This document shows, in pieces, positions 1 through 10,519 of a DNA stretch of 64,000 nt. This stretch comes from Sulfuricaulis sp. GTDB lineage: Bacteria > Pseudomonadota > Gammaproteobacteria > Acidiferrobacterales > Sulfurifustaceae. The stretch spans positions 62,001 to 126,000 of the forward strand of contig NZ_JANLGY010000004.1 in the NCBI RefSeq assembly GCF_024653915.1, given 5' to 3'. The first letter of the stretch is position 1. Every line of letters begins with the position of its first letter. Below the pieces are notes generated by a model that saw only the letters and a program-made list of their open reading frames with translations, had not been told where the DNA came from and searched no databases. A program made the position numbers and the translations under genes.

Positions 1-2
1 GC

Positions 3-1010
3 CTGACGGAAGTCCAGCGCGAACTCGAGCAGCCCGAACTGTGGAATAAGCCCCAGCGTGCGCAGGAACTGGGCCGCGAACGCGCCAAACTCGAATCCGA
101 AGTCGGCACACTCACGCGCCTGCACACCGAACTGGCCCATTCACGCGAATTGCTGGAGCTGGCGCGCGATGAAGGCGATGCCGACGTCGCCACCTCCGTG
201 GCCGGCGACTTGGAGAAACTGGAAAAAGAGCTTGCCGATCTTGAGTTCCGGCGCATGTTCTCGGGTGAGATGGACGCCAACAACGCTTTCCTGGATGTCC
301 AATCCGGTTCTGGCGGCACCGAGGCCCAAGACTGGGCCAACATGCTGCTGCGCATGTACCTGATGTGGGGTGACCGGCGCGGATTTAAAACCGAAGTTCT
401 GGAGATCTCCGAGGCGGAGGTGGCCGGCATCAAGAGCGCCACGGTCAAATTCAGCGGCCCCTATGCCTATGGCTACCTGCGCACGGAAACCGGCGTGCAT
501 CGCCTGGTGCGTAAATCCCCGTTCGACTCCGGCAACCGCCGTCATACCTCATTCGCCTCGGTTTTTGCCTACCCGGAAGTCGAGGAAAACGTGGAGGTGG
601 CCATCAACCCGGCCGATCTGCGTATCGACACCTACCGCGCCAGCGGCGCCGGCGGCCAGCACGTCAATCGCACCGATTCCGCGATTCGCATCACGCACAT
701 TCCGACCGGGATTGTGGTTCAATGCCAATCTGATCGCTCCCAGCACCGCAACCGGGCGGCGGCCATGGCGATGTTGAAATCCAAGATGTTTGAGCGCGAA
801 TTGCAGGCACGCAACAAGGAAAAGCAGAAGCTGGAAGACAGCAAGTCGGACATCGAGTGGGGTCACCAGATCCGGTCTTATGTGCTCGACCAGTCACGCG
901 TGAAGGATTTGCGCACGGGCGTTGAGAGCGGCAATCCGGAGGCGGTATTGAATGGCGACCTCGACAAGTTTATTGATGCCAGCCTCAAAAGCGGGCTGAC
1001 AGAAAGTTAA
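3..1010 (+). CDS. prfB: Peptide chain release factor 2 (RF2), 5' end outside the window
   Basis: Class I release factor that reads UGA/UAA in the ribosomal A site and triggers peptide release. The reading frame is open from base 3, giving 335 residues; by comparison with the 365-residue E. coli protein about 30 N-terminal residues lie upstream, so the programmed +1 frameshift site typical of prfB cannot be seen. The SPF anticodon tripeptide is at bases 516-524 and the catalytic GGQ at 651-659, inside the conserved [11 protein letters not shown] segment. SPF rather than PxT identifies RF2 and excludes RF1. It is followed after 46 nt by lysS, the same neighbour as in E. coli. Truncation is by the window edge only. 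Confidence 0.97.
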   Translation: MTEVQRELEQPELWNKPQRAQELGRERAKLESEVGTLTRLHTELAHSRELLELARDEGDADVATSVAGDLEKLEKELADLEFRRMFSGEMDANNAFLDVQSGSGGTEAQDWANMLLRMYLMWGDRRGFKTEVLEISEAEVAGIKSATVKFSGPYAYGYLRTETGVHRLVRKSPFDSGNRRHTSFASVFAYPEVEENVEVAINPADLRIDTYRASGAGGQHVNRTDSAIRITHIPTGIVVQCQSDRSQHRNRAAAMAMLKSKMFERELQARNKEKQKLEDSKSDIEWGHQIRSYVLDQSRVKDLRTGVESGNPEAVLNGDLDKFIDASLKSGLTES

Positions 1011-1056
1011 TGTATAACTTTGTTAAGCATAGTTAACTATTTAATTTATCAACTAA

Positions 1057-2550
1057 ATGCCTGACGAACTAGACGAGAATCAGCAAATCGCCCAGCGCCG
1101 TTCCAAGCTCGCCGAACTGCGCCTGCAGGGCATGCCTTTCCCGAATGATTTCCGGCGCAACGTCGTGGCTGGCGAACTGCATGCCGAGTACGGCGAGAAG
1201 GACCCGGCCGAGATCGAATCTCGCAATGTGAGGGTCAAGGTGGCCGGTCGCATGATGACCCGCCGGGTGATGGGCAAGGCCAGTTTCGCCCACCTGCAGG
1301 ACATGTCGGGGCGCATCCAGATTTACGTCACGCGCGACGTCTTGGGCGAGCCGGCCTACGAGGAATTCAAGAAATGGGATATCGGCGACATTATTGGCGC
1401 CGAGGGGGTAATGTTCAAAACCAAGACCGGTGAGTTGTCGGTTAAGGTGGACGCGGTCCGCCTGCTGGCCAAAGCGCTGCGGCCATTGCCCGAGAAATTC
1501 CATGGACTGACGGACACCGAGACCAAATACCGCCAGCGTTACCTCGACCTCATCATGAACGAGGTGGCGCGCAAGACCTTCCGCACGCGCACCGCGATCG
1601 TGCGATATATAAGGAATTTCCTCGACAGTCGCGGCTATCTCGAGGTGGAGACCCCGATGATGCAGGTAATCCCGGGAGGCGCCGCCGCGCGTCCGTTTGT
1701 GACGCATCATCATGCGCTCGACATGGGGCTGTATCTGCGCGTGGCGCCGGAACTGTATCTCAAGCGCCTGATTGTCGGCGGCTTTGAGAAGGTCTATGAG
1801 GTCAACCGCAATTTCCGCAACGAGGGCTTGTCCACACGCCACAATCCGGAATTCACCATGCTCGAGTTTTATCAGGCCTTTGCCGATTATCAGGACCTGA
1901 TGAATCTCACGGAAGAAATGATGCGCGGACTCGCCAAGGAGGTGCTGGAGAGCGAAACCATTACCTACCAGGGCGAGCAGTACGATTTCAATAAACGTTT
2001 TCACCGCATGACGTTGAAGGAATCCATCCTGCAATTCAATTCAGAGGTGAAGGAGTCGGATCTGGATTCGGTGGATGCCCTCCGCAAGATTGCCGCGCGG
2101 CTGGAAATTCCGGTGAAGCCGGGTTATGGCGCCGGCAAGCTGCAGCTGGAGATTTTCGAGAAAACGGTTGAAGCCAAACTGAAAGACCCGACTTTCATCA
2201 CTTCCTATCCCACGGAAGTTTCACCATTGGCACGCCGCAACGACACAGATCCAACGATTACCGATCGGTTTGAGTTTTTTGTCGGTGGCCGCGAGCTTGC
2301 CAACGGTTTCTCCGAGCTGAACGACGCCGAGGATCAGGCTGAACGTTTCCGCAAGCAAGTCGCGGAGAAAGAAGCCGGCGACGAAGAGGCGATGCATTTT
2401 GACGAAGACTATATTCGTGCGTTGGAGCACGGCATGCCGCCGACGGCGGGTGAGGGCATCGGCATCGATCGTCTGGTGATGCTGTTCACCGATTCACCTT
2501 CGATCCGCGACGTGCTTTTATTTCCTCACATGAGACCAGAAGGAAAATAA
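1057..2550 (+). CDS. lysS: Lysyl-tRNA synthetase, class II
   Basis: Charges tRNA-Lys with lysine in the cytoplasm. 497 residues, close to the 505 of E. coli LysRS. The N-terminal OB-fold anticodon-binding domain spans about residues 60-145 ([16 protein letters not shown]). The class II catalytic motifs follow: motif 1 near residue 195 ([18 protein letters not shown]), motif 2 near 250 (NRNFRNEG) and motif 3 near 466 ([11 protein letters not shown]). The ATG at 1057 gives the expected length, but the AT-rich region before it has no recognisable Shine-Dalgarno sequence. Linked to prfB as in many gammaproteobacteria. A palindromic repeat begins 5 nt after its stop. Confidence 0.97.
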   Translation: MPDELDENQQIAQRRSKLAELRLQGMPFPNDFRRNVVAGELHAEYGEKDPAEIESRNVRVKVAGRMMTRRVMGKASFAHLQDMSGRIQIYVTRDVLGEPAYEEFKKWDIGDIIGAEGVMFKTKTGELSVKVDAVRLLAKALRPLPEKFHGLTDTETKYRQRYLDLIMNEVARKTFRTRTAIVRYIRNFLDSRGYLEVETPMMQVIPGGAAARPFVTHHHALDMGLYLRVAPELYLKRLIVGGFEKVYEVNRNFRNEGLSTRHNPEFTMLEFYQAFADYQDLMNLTEEMMRGLAKEVLESETITYQGEQYDFNKRFHRMTLKESILQFNSEVKESDLDSVDALRKIAARLEIPVKPGYGAGKLQLEIFEKTVEAKLKDPTFITSYPTEVSPLARRNDTDPTITDRFEFFVGGRELANGFSELNDAEDQAERFRKQVAEKEAGDEEAMHFDEDYIRALEHGMPPTAGEGIGIDRLVMLFTDSPSIRDVLLFPHMRPEGK

Positions 2551-2555
2551 GAATC

Positions 2556-2770
2556 GACAGGATTTACAGGATTAACAGGATTAGAACGAACACATTTGGC
2601 ATGGTGCTGAAAAAGATGTTGTCACACCGGCGCAAGCCGGTGTCCAGAAAATTAAAATCAAAAGCCATTAATATGCTGGATTCCGGCTCACGCCGGAATG
2701 ACAAACACAAATGTTCGGATTCTTTTAGCATCCCGACTGCTTTTAATTTTTAATCCTGTAAATCCTGTCC
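2556..2770. repeat. Intergenic palindrome 1 (CAGGATT family) with nested hairpins
   Basis: Left arm 2556-2583 is built from the unit CAGGATTAA/CAGGATTTA; right arm 2751-2770 is its inverted counterpart (AATCCTGTAAATCCTGTC). The 165-nt interior carries a second repeat type. It fills the whole lysS-miaA gap, starting 5 nt after lysS and ending 13 nt before miaA. Same family as the elements at 13564, 20381, 24481 and 44939. Confidence 0.85.
2619..2703. repeat. Inverted pair of short GC hairpins inside palindrome 1
   Basis: Two hairpins face each other. The first is ACACCGGC-GCAA-GCCGGTGT (2624-2643), preceded by TGTC and followed by CCAG. The second is TTCCGGC-TCAC-GCCGGAA (2681-2698), preceded by CTGGA and followed by TGACAA. 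Read in opposite senses both follow the pattern GTCA..CCGGC..GCCGG..CCAG, a type of dispersed palindromic unit seen in many proteobacteria. Function unknown; probably a nested insertion. Confidence 0.7.
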
Positions 2771-2783
2771 ATTTCTTTTTCAA

Positions 2784-3722
2784 ATGGCTGATCTTCCTCC
2801 CGCAATTTTTCTGATGGGCCCGACGGCGGCGGGCAAGACGGCGCTCGCGCTTGAGTTGCATGACGCGTTTCCGGTGGAAATCATCAGCGTCGATTCCTCG
2901 CAGGTGTATCGCGGCATGGATATCGGCACCGCAAAACCAACAACCGTGGAACTGGCGCGTGCGCCGCACCGTCTGATCGACATCCGCGATCCGATGCAAG
3001 CCTACTCGGCGGCGGAGTTTTGTGCCGATGCCGCGCGCGAGATGGAGGCCATCACGCACGCCGGTAAAATGCCGTTGTTGGTTGGCGGCACCATGTTCTA
3101 TTTTCATGCGCTTGAATTTGGACTCTCCGATCTACCCTCAGCCGATGCCGCGATCCGTGAACGCTTGAGTGTCGAGGCCGCACAGCAAGGCTGGGAGGAA
3201 CTGCATAGCAGGCTCCAGTCCGTCGATCCGCAATCAGCGAAGCGTATCCATCCGAACGATGCGCAGCGCATTCAGCGTGCGCTCGAAATTTACGAACTCA
3301 CCGGCCAGTCATTGACTGAGTTAGCTTCCACCCGGCAGGATATTTCGCTGCCGTATCGCCTTATCAAAATCGCGCTTTGGCCTCAGGACAGAAAGAAACT
3401 TCACGCTCGTATCGAACAGCGTTTCCACGCCATGCTGGAGCAGGGATTTTTGTCAGAGGTTGAGAAACTTTATGCGCGCGGCGATCTCCAAGCCTCAATG
3501 CCATCGGTCCGTACCGTGGGTTACCGTCAGATATGGGAATGCTTGACCGGAAAGATCAACTATAGTGAAATGATTGAACAGGCACTGGCGGCGACGCGAC
3601 AATTGGCCAAGCGCCAGATCACCTGGCTGCGCAGTTACCCGGATACACGCGTCTTTGACAGCAGTATTTCCGTCCCGGTATGTGAAAGTCAGGATTTTTT
3701 GAGGGAAATGATCCGTCTATAG
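2784..3722 (+). CDS. miaA: tRNA dimethylallyltransferase
   Basis: Adds a dimethylallyl group to A37 of tRNAs that read UNN codons. 312 residues, normal for the family (E. coli 316). The P-loop GPTAAGKT is at residues 12-19, followed by the substrate-binding [17 protein letters not shown] segment (about 37-53), then the conserved [11 protein letters not shown] and [12 protein letters not shown] blocks. The C-terminal VRTVGYRQ and KRQITWLR segments are typical. Located before hfq as in E. coli (miaA-hfq-hflX). The start follows a palindrome with no Shine-Dalgarno sequence in the pyrimidine-rich leader, but the ATG at 2784 fits the family N terminus. Confidence 0.96.
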   Translation: MADLPPAIFLMGPTAAGKTALALELHDAFPVEIISVDSSQVYRGMDIGTAKPTTVELARAPHRLIDIRDPMQAYSAAEFCADAAREMEAITHAGKMPLLVGGTMFYFHALEFGLSDLPSADAAIRERLSVEAAQQGWEELHSRLQSVDPQSAKRIHPNDAQRIQRALEIYELTGQSLTELASTRQDISLPYRLIKIALWPQDRKKLHARIEQRFHAMLEQGFLSEVEKLYARGDLQASMPSVRTVGYRQIWECLTGKINYSEMIEQALAATRQLAKRQITWLRSYPDTRVFDSSISVPVCESQDFLREMIRL

Positions 3723-3826
3723 GTCCGAGTCTGAGGTTATACTATTATTAATCAACCGGTCAGGAATGAGACCGGACGACCAAAAATGCCGCAAGGCACG
3801 ACGAACATAAGAACAGGAGAACTGTC

Positions 3827-4096
3827 ATGAGCCAGCAAAAAGGGCAAGCATTACAAGACCCTTTCCTTAATGTGTTACGCAAGGAACATGTCCCCGTATC
3901 GATCTTTCTGGTCAACGGCATCAAATTGCAGGGACAGATCGAATCCTTCGATCAGTTTGTGGTACTGCTCAAGAATTCCGTGAGCCAGATGATTTACAAG
4001 CATGCCATCTCCACGGTGGTGCCCAGCCGCCCCGTGAAGTTTCATATTGAAGGCATGGATGATCCCGCCGACAGCAAGGGTCCTGGAAACGAATAA
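3827..4096 (+). CDS. hfq: RNA chaperone Hfq
   Basis: Hexameric Sm-like protein that pairs small RNAs with mRNAs. 89 residues. The Sm1 part ([19 protein letters not shown]) and the Sm2 motif [12 protein letters not shown] (about 56-67) are nearly identical to E. coli; Q10 corresponds to the RNA-contacting Q8. The C-terminal tail is short (about 20 residues) and acidic rather than glycine/histidine-rich. GGAG stands 7 nt before the ATG. Upstream, an inverted repeat CCGGTC/GACCGG (3756-3775) and a TATACT hexamer (3738-3743) could belong to its own promoter, but no matching -35 was found. Its 3' end overlaps hflX. Confidence 0.98.
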   Translation: MSQQKGQALQDPFLNVLRKEHVPVSIFLVNGIKLQGQIESFDQFVVLLKNSVSQMIYKHAISTVVPSRPVKFHIEGMDDPADSKGPGNE

Positions 4097-5420
4097 TTCT
4101 GCCACGACATCTGCATCGGGGACGCGTCGAGAGCGCGCCCTGCTGGTGCAGTTGCGCCTGTCGGGACGGTTTGAACCGGAGGTGCTGGAGGAATTGCGCT
4201 TGCTGGCTGTATCGGCCGGCGCCGACGTCTGCGGTGCCATCCTCGGTAGCCGGCAGGTGCCGGATGCGGCGATCTTCGTGGGGAAGGGCAAGGCCGAGGA
4301 AATCCGCGAGGCCGTAGCGCGCGAAAAAGCCGACCTCGTGCTCGTTAACCACAATCTTTCACCCGCTCAGGAACGAAATCTCGAAAAGATCGCTTGTTGC
4401 CGCGTGTTGGACCGCACCGGCCTGATACTGGATATCTTTGCACAGCGTGCGCACTCCGCCGAAGGCAAGTTGCAGGTCGAGCTGGCTCAGCTTGAGCACA
4501 TGTCCACGCGTCTCGTGCGCGGCTGGACTCACTTGGGGCGGCAAAAGGGCGGTATCGGCCTGCGCGGCCCTGGCGAGACGCAGCTGGAAGTGGACCGCCG
4601 CCTGATCCGCGAACGCATCAAGAAACTCAACGAACGACTGAAACAGGTGACCGTCCAGCGCCGCAGCCGGCGCAAGGCACGTCACAAGGTCCCCATTCCC
4701 ACTGTGTCCTTGGTGGGCTACACCAATGCCGGCAAGTCATCGCTGTTCAACCGGTTGACTTCGTCCGCGTTGTACGCCGCCGATCAATTGTTCGCCACGC
4801 TCGATCCCACGATGCGGCGCATCGAGCTGCCGGGTAAGGCTTCGGTGATACTGGGGGATACCGTGGGCTTCATTCGACACTTGCCGCACGACCTGGTGGA
4901 GGCCTTCAAGTCGACGCTGGAGGAGGTGGCCGAGGCGGATGTGCTGTTGCATGTTGTCGATGCCGCCAATCCCGAACGGCTTGAGCAGATCCAGCAGGTG
5001 AATAGCGTGCTGGCGGAGATCGATGCGCAGTCCATTCCGCAGATCATGGTGTTCAACAAGATAGACTTGACCGGCGAGGCGCCACGCTTCGAGCGCGACG
5101 CCAATGGGCATATTTCGCGCCTCTGGGTGTCGGCGCGAACCGGCGACGGCATGGACCTGTTGTTGCAAGGGCTGTCGGATCACTTTCGTCGTCACCGGCA
5201 ACGCTATCGGTTTTTTCTCCCCCCGCAGGCTGGTCGATTGCGCGCCGTCCTGTATGAACGCTTTGATGTAATCCGCGAAACGGTACCGGATGCCGGTGGC
5301 TGGATGCTGGAGCTGGCGCTGGAGTCCGCCCAGTTAGCGTGGTTGCGGCAACAGAGTGATTATCATGAGTCCTATATGGTATTAGAAACCGAATCCGTCC
5401 TTGCTCCCACCGGGTCCTGA
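4059..5420 (+). CDS. hflX: Ribosome-associated GTPase HflX
   Basis: GTPase that splits stalled 70S ribosomes under stress. 453 residues from the ATG at 4059, which has GAAGG 5 nt upstream and overlaps the end of hfq by 38 nt; a TTG at 4047 would add four residues. The N-terminal HflX domain contains [10 protein letters not shown] and [15 protein letters not shown], followed by the [11 protein letters not shown] segment. The G domain starts with the P-loop GYTNAGKS (220-227), then FATLDPT, DTVGFI and NKID. The overlap with hfq suggests coupled translation. The length and the conserved blocks leave no doubt about family; only the start is uncertain. Confidence 0.94.
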   Translation: MIPPTARVLETNNSATTSASGTRRERALLVQLRLSGRFEPEVLEELRLLAVSAGADVCGAILGSRQVPDAAIFVGKGKAEEIREAVAREKADLVLVNHNLSPAQERNLEKIACCRVLDRTGLILDIFAQRAHSAEGKLQVELAQLEHMSTRLVRGWTHLGRQKGGIGLRGPGETQLEVDRRLIRERIKKLNERLKQVTVQRRSRRKARHKVPIPTVSLVGYTNAGKSSLFNRLTSSALYAADQLFATLDPTMRRIELPGKASVILGDTVGFIRHLPHDLVEAFKSTLEEVAEADVLLHVVDAANPERLEQIQQVNSVLAEIDAQSIPQIMVFNKIDLTGEAPRFERDANGHISRLWVSARTGDGMDLLLQGLSDHFRRHRQRYRFFLPPQAGRLRAVLYERFDVIRETVPDAGGWMLELALESAQLAWLRQQSDYHESYMVLETESVLAPTGS

Positions 5421-5475
5421 CCCTAAAATGCCGCTCTTCACAGAGTTTTTGCTTTAAATCATTGAGGTGTAAATC

Positions 5476-6705
5476 GTGGCATGGAATGAACCTGGTAAGT
5501 CCGGGGACAAGGATCCTTGGGGTCAGCGCCGCAAGCCGGGTGCCGGCGGACCGGATATCGACCGCATCGTGAAGGACATCCAGCAGAAATTCGCTGGCTT
5601 GTTTGGTGGCCTGTTCGGCGGCGGCGGAGGTGGTGGTAATACCAGCGGTGGCGGGGCGCATGCCAGCGGTATCGGGCTGGGCTTGATCGTCGCGGTCGCG
5701 GTGGTCATCTGGCTGGTCACCGGTTTTTACATTGTCAATCAGGGCGAGCGTGGAGTCGTGCTGCGCTTCGGTCAACAGTCAGAGATTACCGAAGCCGGTT
5801 TGCGCTGGCATCTGCCGTTCCCGGTCGAGAAGGTCGAGAAGGTCAATGTGGAAAAGGTATCCAACATTGAGATCGGCTACCGCAGTAATCCACGCAGTGG
5901 CGGCAAGAGCAAGGTGCCGAAAGAGGCGCTGATGCTGACCGAGGACGAGAATATCATCGACATCGAATTCGCGGTGCAGTACAAGATCAAGGACGCTGCG
6001 GATTACCTTTTTAATGTTCGTGACGTCGAGACCACCATCTCCCAGGCGACCGAATCGGCGGTGCGCGAGGTGGTCGGCAAGAGCACGCTGGATTTTGCCC
6101 TGACCGAAGGGCGCGATCAGGTGTCTCGCAGTGCGCGTGACTTGTTGCAGCAAATTCTGGACCGGTACAAGGCCGGTGTACACATCGTCACGGTGGAAAC
6201 CCAGAAGGCGCAACCGCCGGATGAAGTCAAATCGGCATTCGACGATGCCGTGAAGGCGCGCGAGGACGAGCAACGTCTGATCAACGAGGCCGAGGCCTAT
6301 GCCAATGACGTCATCCCGCGTGCCCGTGGCGGAGCCGCGCGCCTGATACAGGAGGCCGAAGGCTACAAGGCGAGCGTGATTGCGCGCGCCGACGGCGATG
6401 CGCGCCGCTTCAGCCAGATTGCCAACGAATACGTGAAGGCGCCCGCCGTCACGCGCGAACGCCTGTACCTGGAAACCATGGAGCAGGTATTGTCCAACAC
6501 GACCACGATTTTCATCGACCAGAAAGCCGGCAATAATTTGATATACCTGCCGCTCGACAAGCTCGTGCCGATGGGTCAGGCGACCGCCACGGTGCCGTTT
6601 GTCCCGCCGCTCACGGAGGCTGATGCGACAGCAGCCGCGGCGGCGAAAGCTGGCGCCTCCAACCGCGGCCGTGCCGATTTGCGCACGCGGGGGGCGACAC
6701 CATGA
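5476..6705 (+). CDS. hflK: HflK, SPFH-domain regulator of FtsH protease
   Basis: Forms the membrane HflKC complex that surrounds and modulates FtsH. 409 residues. Starts at GTG 5476 with GAGGTG upstream; the product begins MAWNEPG, matching MAWNQPG of E. coli HflK. A Gly/Pro-rich cytoplasmic N terminus (GGGGGGGNTSGGG) is followed by one membrane segment (about 66-88), the SPFH/Band 7 domain (ERGVVLRFGQ onward), a coiled-coil region rich in Glu/Ala (about 255-310) and a disordered tail. It overlaps hflC by 4 nt (ATGA), so the two are translationally coupled. Confidence 0.96.
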   Translation: MAWNEPGKSGDKDPWGQRRKPGAGGPDIDRIVKDIQQKFAGLFGGLFGGGGGGGNTSGGGAHASGIGLGLIVAVAVVIWLVTGFYIVNQGERGVVLRFGQQSEITEAGLRWHLPFPVEKVEKVNVEKVSNIEIGYRSNPRSGGKSKVPKEALMLTEDENIIDIEFAVQYKIKDAADYLFNVRDVETTISQATESAVREVVGKSTLDFALTEGRDQVSRSARDLLQQILDRYKAGVHIVTVETQKAQPPDEVKSAFDDAVKAREDEQRLINEAEAYANDVIPRARGGAARLIQEAEGYKASVIARADGDARRFSQIANEYVKAPAVTRERLYLETMEQVLSNTTTIFIDQKAGNNLIYLPLDKLVPMGQATATVPFVPPLTEADATAAAAAKAGASNRGRADLRTRGATP

Positions 6706-7571
6706 ACCAGTCCAAACTGCTCGCGTTACTCGGCATTATTCTGCTGGTGTCGATTACGGCGAAGTCCGCTGTTTATTCGGTGGACGAGCGTGAAAAAGTC
6801 ATCATCGTGCGCTTCGGTCAGGTGCTGCGTTATGACGACGCCCCGGGGATACACTTCAAGACCCCGTTCCTCGATGAGGCGCGTTATTTCGACTCGCGCA
6901 TACTGACCATGGACGCGGAACCGCAACCGTTCCTCACCAAGGAAAAGAAATACGTGGTGGTGGACTCGTTCGTCAAGTGGCGCATCGAGGATGCCCTCAA
7001 ATACTTTCTCACGGTCGGCGGTCAGGAGTCGGACGCGCGCCGGCGTCTGGAGCAGGTTGTCAACAGCGGATTGCGCGATGAATTCGGCAAGCGCGAAGTG
7101 AAGAAAGTCATTTCCGTCGATCGCCACAAGATCATGGAGATACTGACTGAAAACACCGACCGCGAGGCGCGCAAATTCGGTATTGTGGTGGTGGACGTGC
7201 GCATTCAGCGCGTGGATCTGCCGGACGAGGTCAGCCAGTCGGTGTATCAGCGCATGAAGGCGGAACGCTCGCGCATCGCCAACGAATTGCGCGCGCAGGG
7301 CGCGGAGGCGGCGGAGAAGATTCGCGCCAATTCCGAGCGCCAGCGCGAGGTGCTGCTTGCCGAAGCCTACGGCAAGGCCGAGCGGGTTCGCGGCGAGGGC
7401 GATGCGAAGGCGACGGCGCTTTACGGCCAGGCCTACGGGCGCGCGCCGGAATTCTATTCGTTGTATCGCAGTCTCGGCGCCTACAAGGAAAGCTTCAGGA
7501 CAAAAGAAGACATTCTGATCGTGGACCCGAGCTCGGATTTCTTCAAATACATGAAGAAACCCAGCCGCTAA
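6702..7571 (+). CDS. hflC: HflC, SPFH-domain partner of HflK
   Basis: Second subunit of the HflKC complex. 289 residues. One N-terminal membrane anchor (about 5-22), then the SPFH domain beginning DEREKVIIVRFGQVLR, with the HflC-typical PGIHFKTPFLDEARYFDSR block. The C-terminal half is a coiled coil (MKAERSRIANELRAQGAEAA and beyond) followed by a short tail ending in KKPSR. Start ATG overlaps the hflK stop. Followed by a DUF2065 gene, which is the usual neighbour in proteobacteria. Confidence 0.96.
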   Translation: MNQSKLLALLGIILLVSITAKSAVYSVDEREKVIIVRFGQVLRYDDAPGIHFKTPFLDEARYFDSRILTMDAEPQPFLTKEKKYVVVDSFVKWRIEDALKYFLTVGGQESDARRRLEQVVNSGLRDEFGKREVKKVISVDRHKIMEILTENTDREARKFGIVVVDVRIQRVDLPDEVSQSVYQRMKAERSRIANELRAQGAEAAEKIRANSERQREVLLAEAYGKAERVRGEGDAKATALYGQAYGRAPEFYSLYRSLGAYKESFRTKEDILIVDPSSDFFKYMKKPSR

Positions 7572-7593
7572 GCATCCCTGGCCGGAGCGGGCG

Positions 7594-7782
7594 ATGTGGA
7601 ATGAACTGTGGATCGCACTGGCATTACTGCTGATACTGGAAGGCGTTTTTCCCTTTCTCAGCCCGGAAATGGTGCGCAAAGCCCTGGCGGCCATACACCA
7701 GCTGAGCGACTCGCAATTACGCTTCGCGGGTCTGACCAGCATGTTGACCGGCGTGTTATTGCTTTACATCATTAATCGCTAA
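7594..7782 (+). CDS. Small membrane protein, DUF2065 (YjeT-like)
   Basis: A 62-residue protein with two predicted membrane helices (about 5-24 and 42-60) separated by a polar segment (VRKALAAIHQLSDSQLR). Length, topology and the position between hflC and hisZ match the DUF2065/YjeT family, whose function is not established. It lies 22 nt after hflC and 32 nt before hisZ, so it is probably in the hflK operon. The PFLSPEMVRK segment after the first helix is the family's recognisable part. Confidence 0.85.
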   Translation: MWNELWIALALLLILEGVFPFLSPEMVRKALAAIHQLSDSQLRFAGLTSMLTGVLLLYIINR

Positions 7783-7814
7783 CATAAACGTTTCCTGTTT
7801 CGTAATCGCTCATT

Positions 7815-8999
7815 ATGTCAACGAAAGACCGCTGGCTGTTGCCTGATGGTGTCGAAGAAATCCTCCCTGTCGAAGCGCGGCGCGTGGAGAGTCTGCGTCG
7901 CCGGCTGCTCGACCTGTTCGAGACCTGGGGTTATGAATTCGTGATGCCGCCGCTCATTGAGTATCTCGAATCGCTGTTGATCGGAGCGAGCCGCGACCTC
8001 GATCTGCAAACCTTCAAGGTCACGGATCACCTGACCGGACGTCTCATGGGCGTGCGTCCGGACATGACGCCGCAGGCGGCGCGCATCGATGCGCACTATC
8101 TCAAGCGCGGCGCGCCGACGCGTCTGTGCTACATGGGTTCGGTGTTGCGCACGAAACCGGACGGTTTCGGCGGTTCGCGCGAACCGCTGCAACTCGGCGC
8201 CGAGCTTTACGGTCACGCCGGTCCGGATGCCGACGCTGAAATACTGGGGCTCATGATCGAGTCGCTGCGATTGGCGGGCATCCGCGACGCGCATTTTGAT
8301 CTCGGCCACGTCGGCGTGTTCCGCGGGCTGGCCGCGCAGGCAAAGTTGAATGTCGAACAGGAAACGGAATTATTCGAAGCGCTACAGCGCAAGGCGAGCA
8401 ACGATGTCGAGGCCCTGCTGGCGGCCAGCGACGCACCGACGGCTTCGAAGCGCATGTTGGCGGGCCTGCTGGAGCTGAGCGGCGGCGAGGAAGTGCTGGC
8501 GCGCGCCCGCAAGCAGTGTCGTGACGCACCCAAGCCGGTGATTCGTGCGCTTGACGAGCTGCAGGCGGTGGCGGATCGGGTGGCGAAACGCCCTGGCGCG
8601 CCGACGCTGAATTTCGATCTGGCCGAGCTTTCCGGTTATCACTACTACACCGGTGTGGTGTTTTCCGCGTTTGTGCCCGGTTATGGGCAGGCGATTGCAC
8701 GCGGGGGACGCTACGATGGCATTGGACAAGCCTTCGGTCGCGACCGCGCCGCCACCGGTTTCGGCGCGGATCTGCGCCAATGGCTGCGGGTCTCTGCCGC
8801 GACAACGCCGGTGCTCACCGGTGTTCTCGTGTCGAACAGCGACGATTCGGCGTTGCAGGCCGAGACCAGTCGCTTGCGCGCTGAGGGCCAGCGCGTGGTC
8901 ATGCGACTCTCCGGAGACAAATCTCCTGCGTCCGAATTTGGTTGTGACCGTGAACTGGTCAAGAAAAATGGTCGCTGGGTAATTCAATCAGCTAAGTAA
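7815..8999 (+). CDS. hisZ: ATP phosphoribosyltransferase regulatory subunit
   Basis: HisZ resembles histidyl-tRNA synthetase but is catalytically inactive; it pairs with the short form of HisG to make the first enzyme of histidine synthesis. 394 residues. The N terminus WLLPDGVEEILP, the EYLESLL segment and the motif-2-like RPDMTPQAARI are HisZ features, and SGYHYYTGVVFSAF, followed by ARGGRYD, is the class II core. It is about 30 residues shorter than HisRS and lacks the anticodon-binding domain. Its position before purA is the standard proteobacterial arrangement and implies that a short-form hisG lies elsewhere in the genome. Confidence 0.93.
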   Translation: MSTKDRWLLPDGVEEILPVEARRVESLRRRLLDLFETWGYEFVMPPLIEYLESLLIGASRDLDLQTFKVTDHLTGRLMGVRPDMTPQAARIDAHYLKRGAPTRLCYMGSVLRTKPDGFGGSREPLQLGAELYGHAGPDADAEILGLMIESLRLAGIRDAHFDLGHVGVFRGLAAQAKLNVEQETELFEALQRKASNDVEALLAASDAPTASKRMLAGLLELSGGEEVLARARKQCRDAPKPVIRALDELQAVADRVAKRPGAPTLNFDLAELSGYHYYTGVVFSAFVPGYGQAIARGGRYDGIGQAFGRDRAATGFGADLRQWLRVSAATTPVLTGVLVSNSDDSALQAETSRLRAEGQRVVMRLSGDKSPASEFGCDRELVKKNGRWVIQSAK

Positions 9000-9002
9000 T
9001 GA

Positions 9003-10307
<1,305 letters not shown>

Positions 10308-10370
10308 GGATTCCCGTTCGGAGACTTGCTGGTATTATCTGTTGCGGGACAGGAAGTCCCGGATTCAAGA

Positions 10371-10457
<87 letters not shown>

Positions 10458-10519
10458 GTACAGCCCGTGAATTAAACGGGACCCTACAGGACGGCGAACT
10501 CTACCGATAGATAAAATTC

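Noticed and set aside
1069-2034. Long antisense frames over lysS, prfB, hflC and others
   Set aside because: They are shadows expected opposite GC-rich genes; the sense strands encode well-known proteins.
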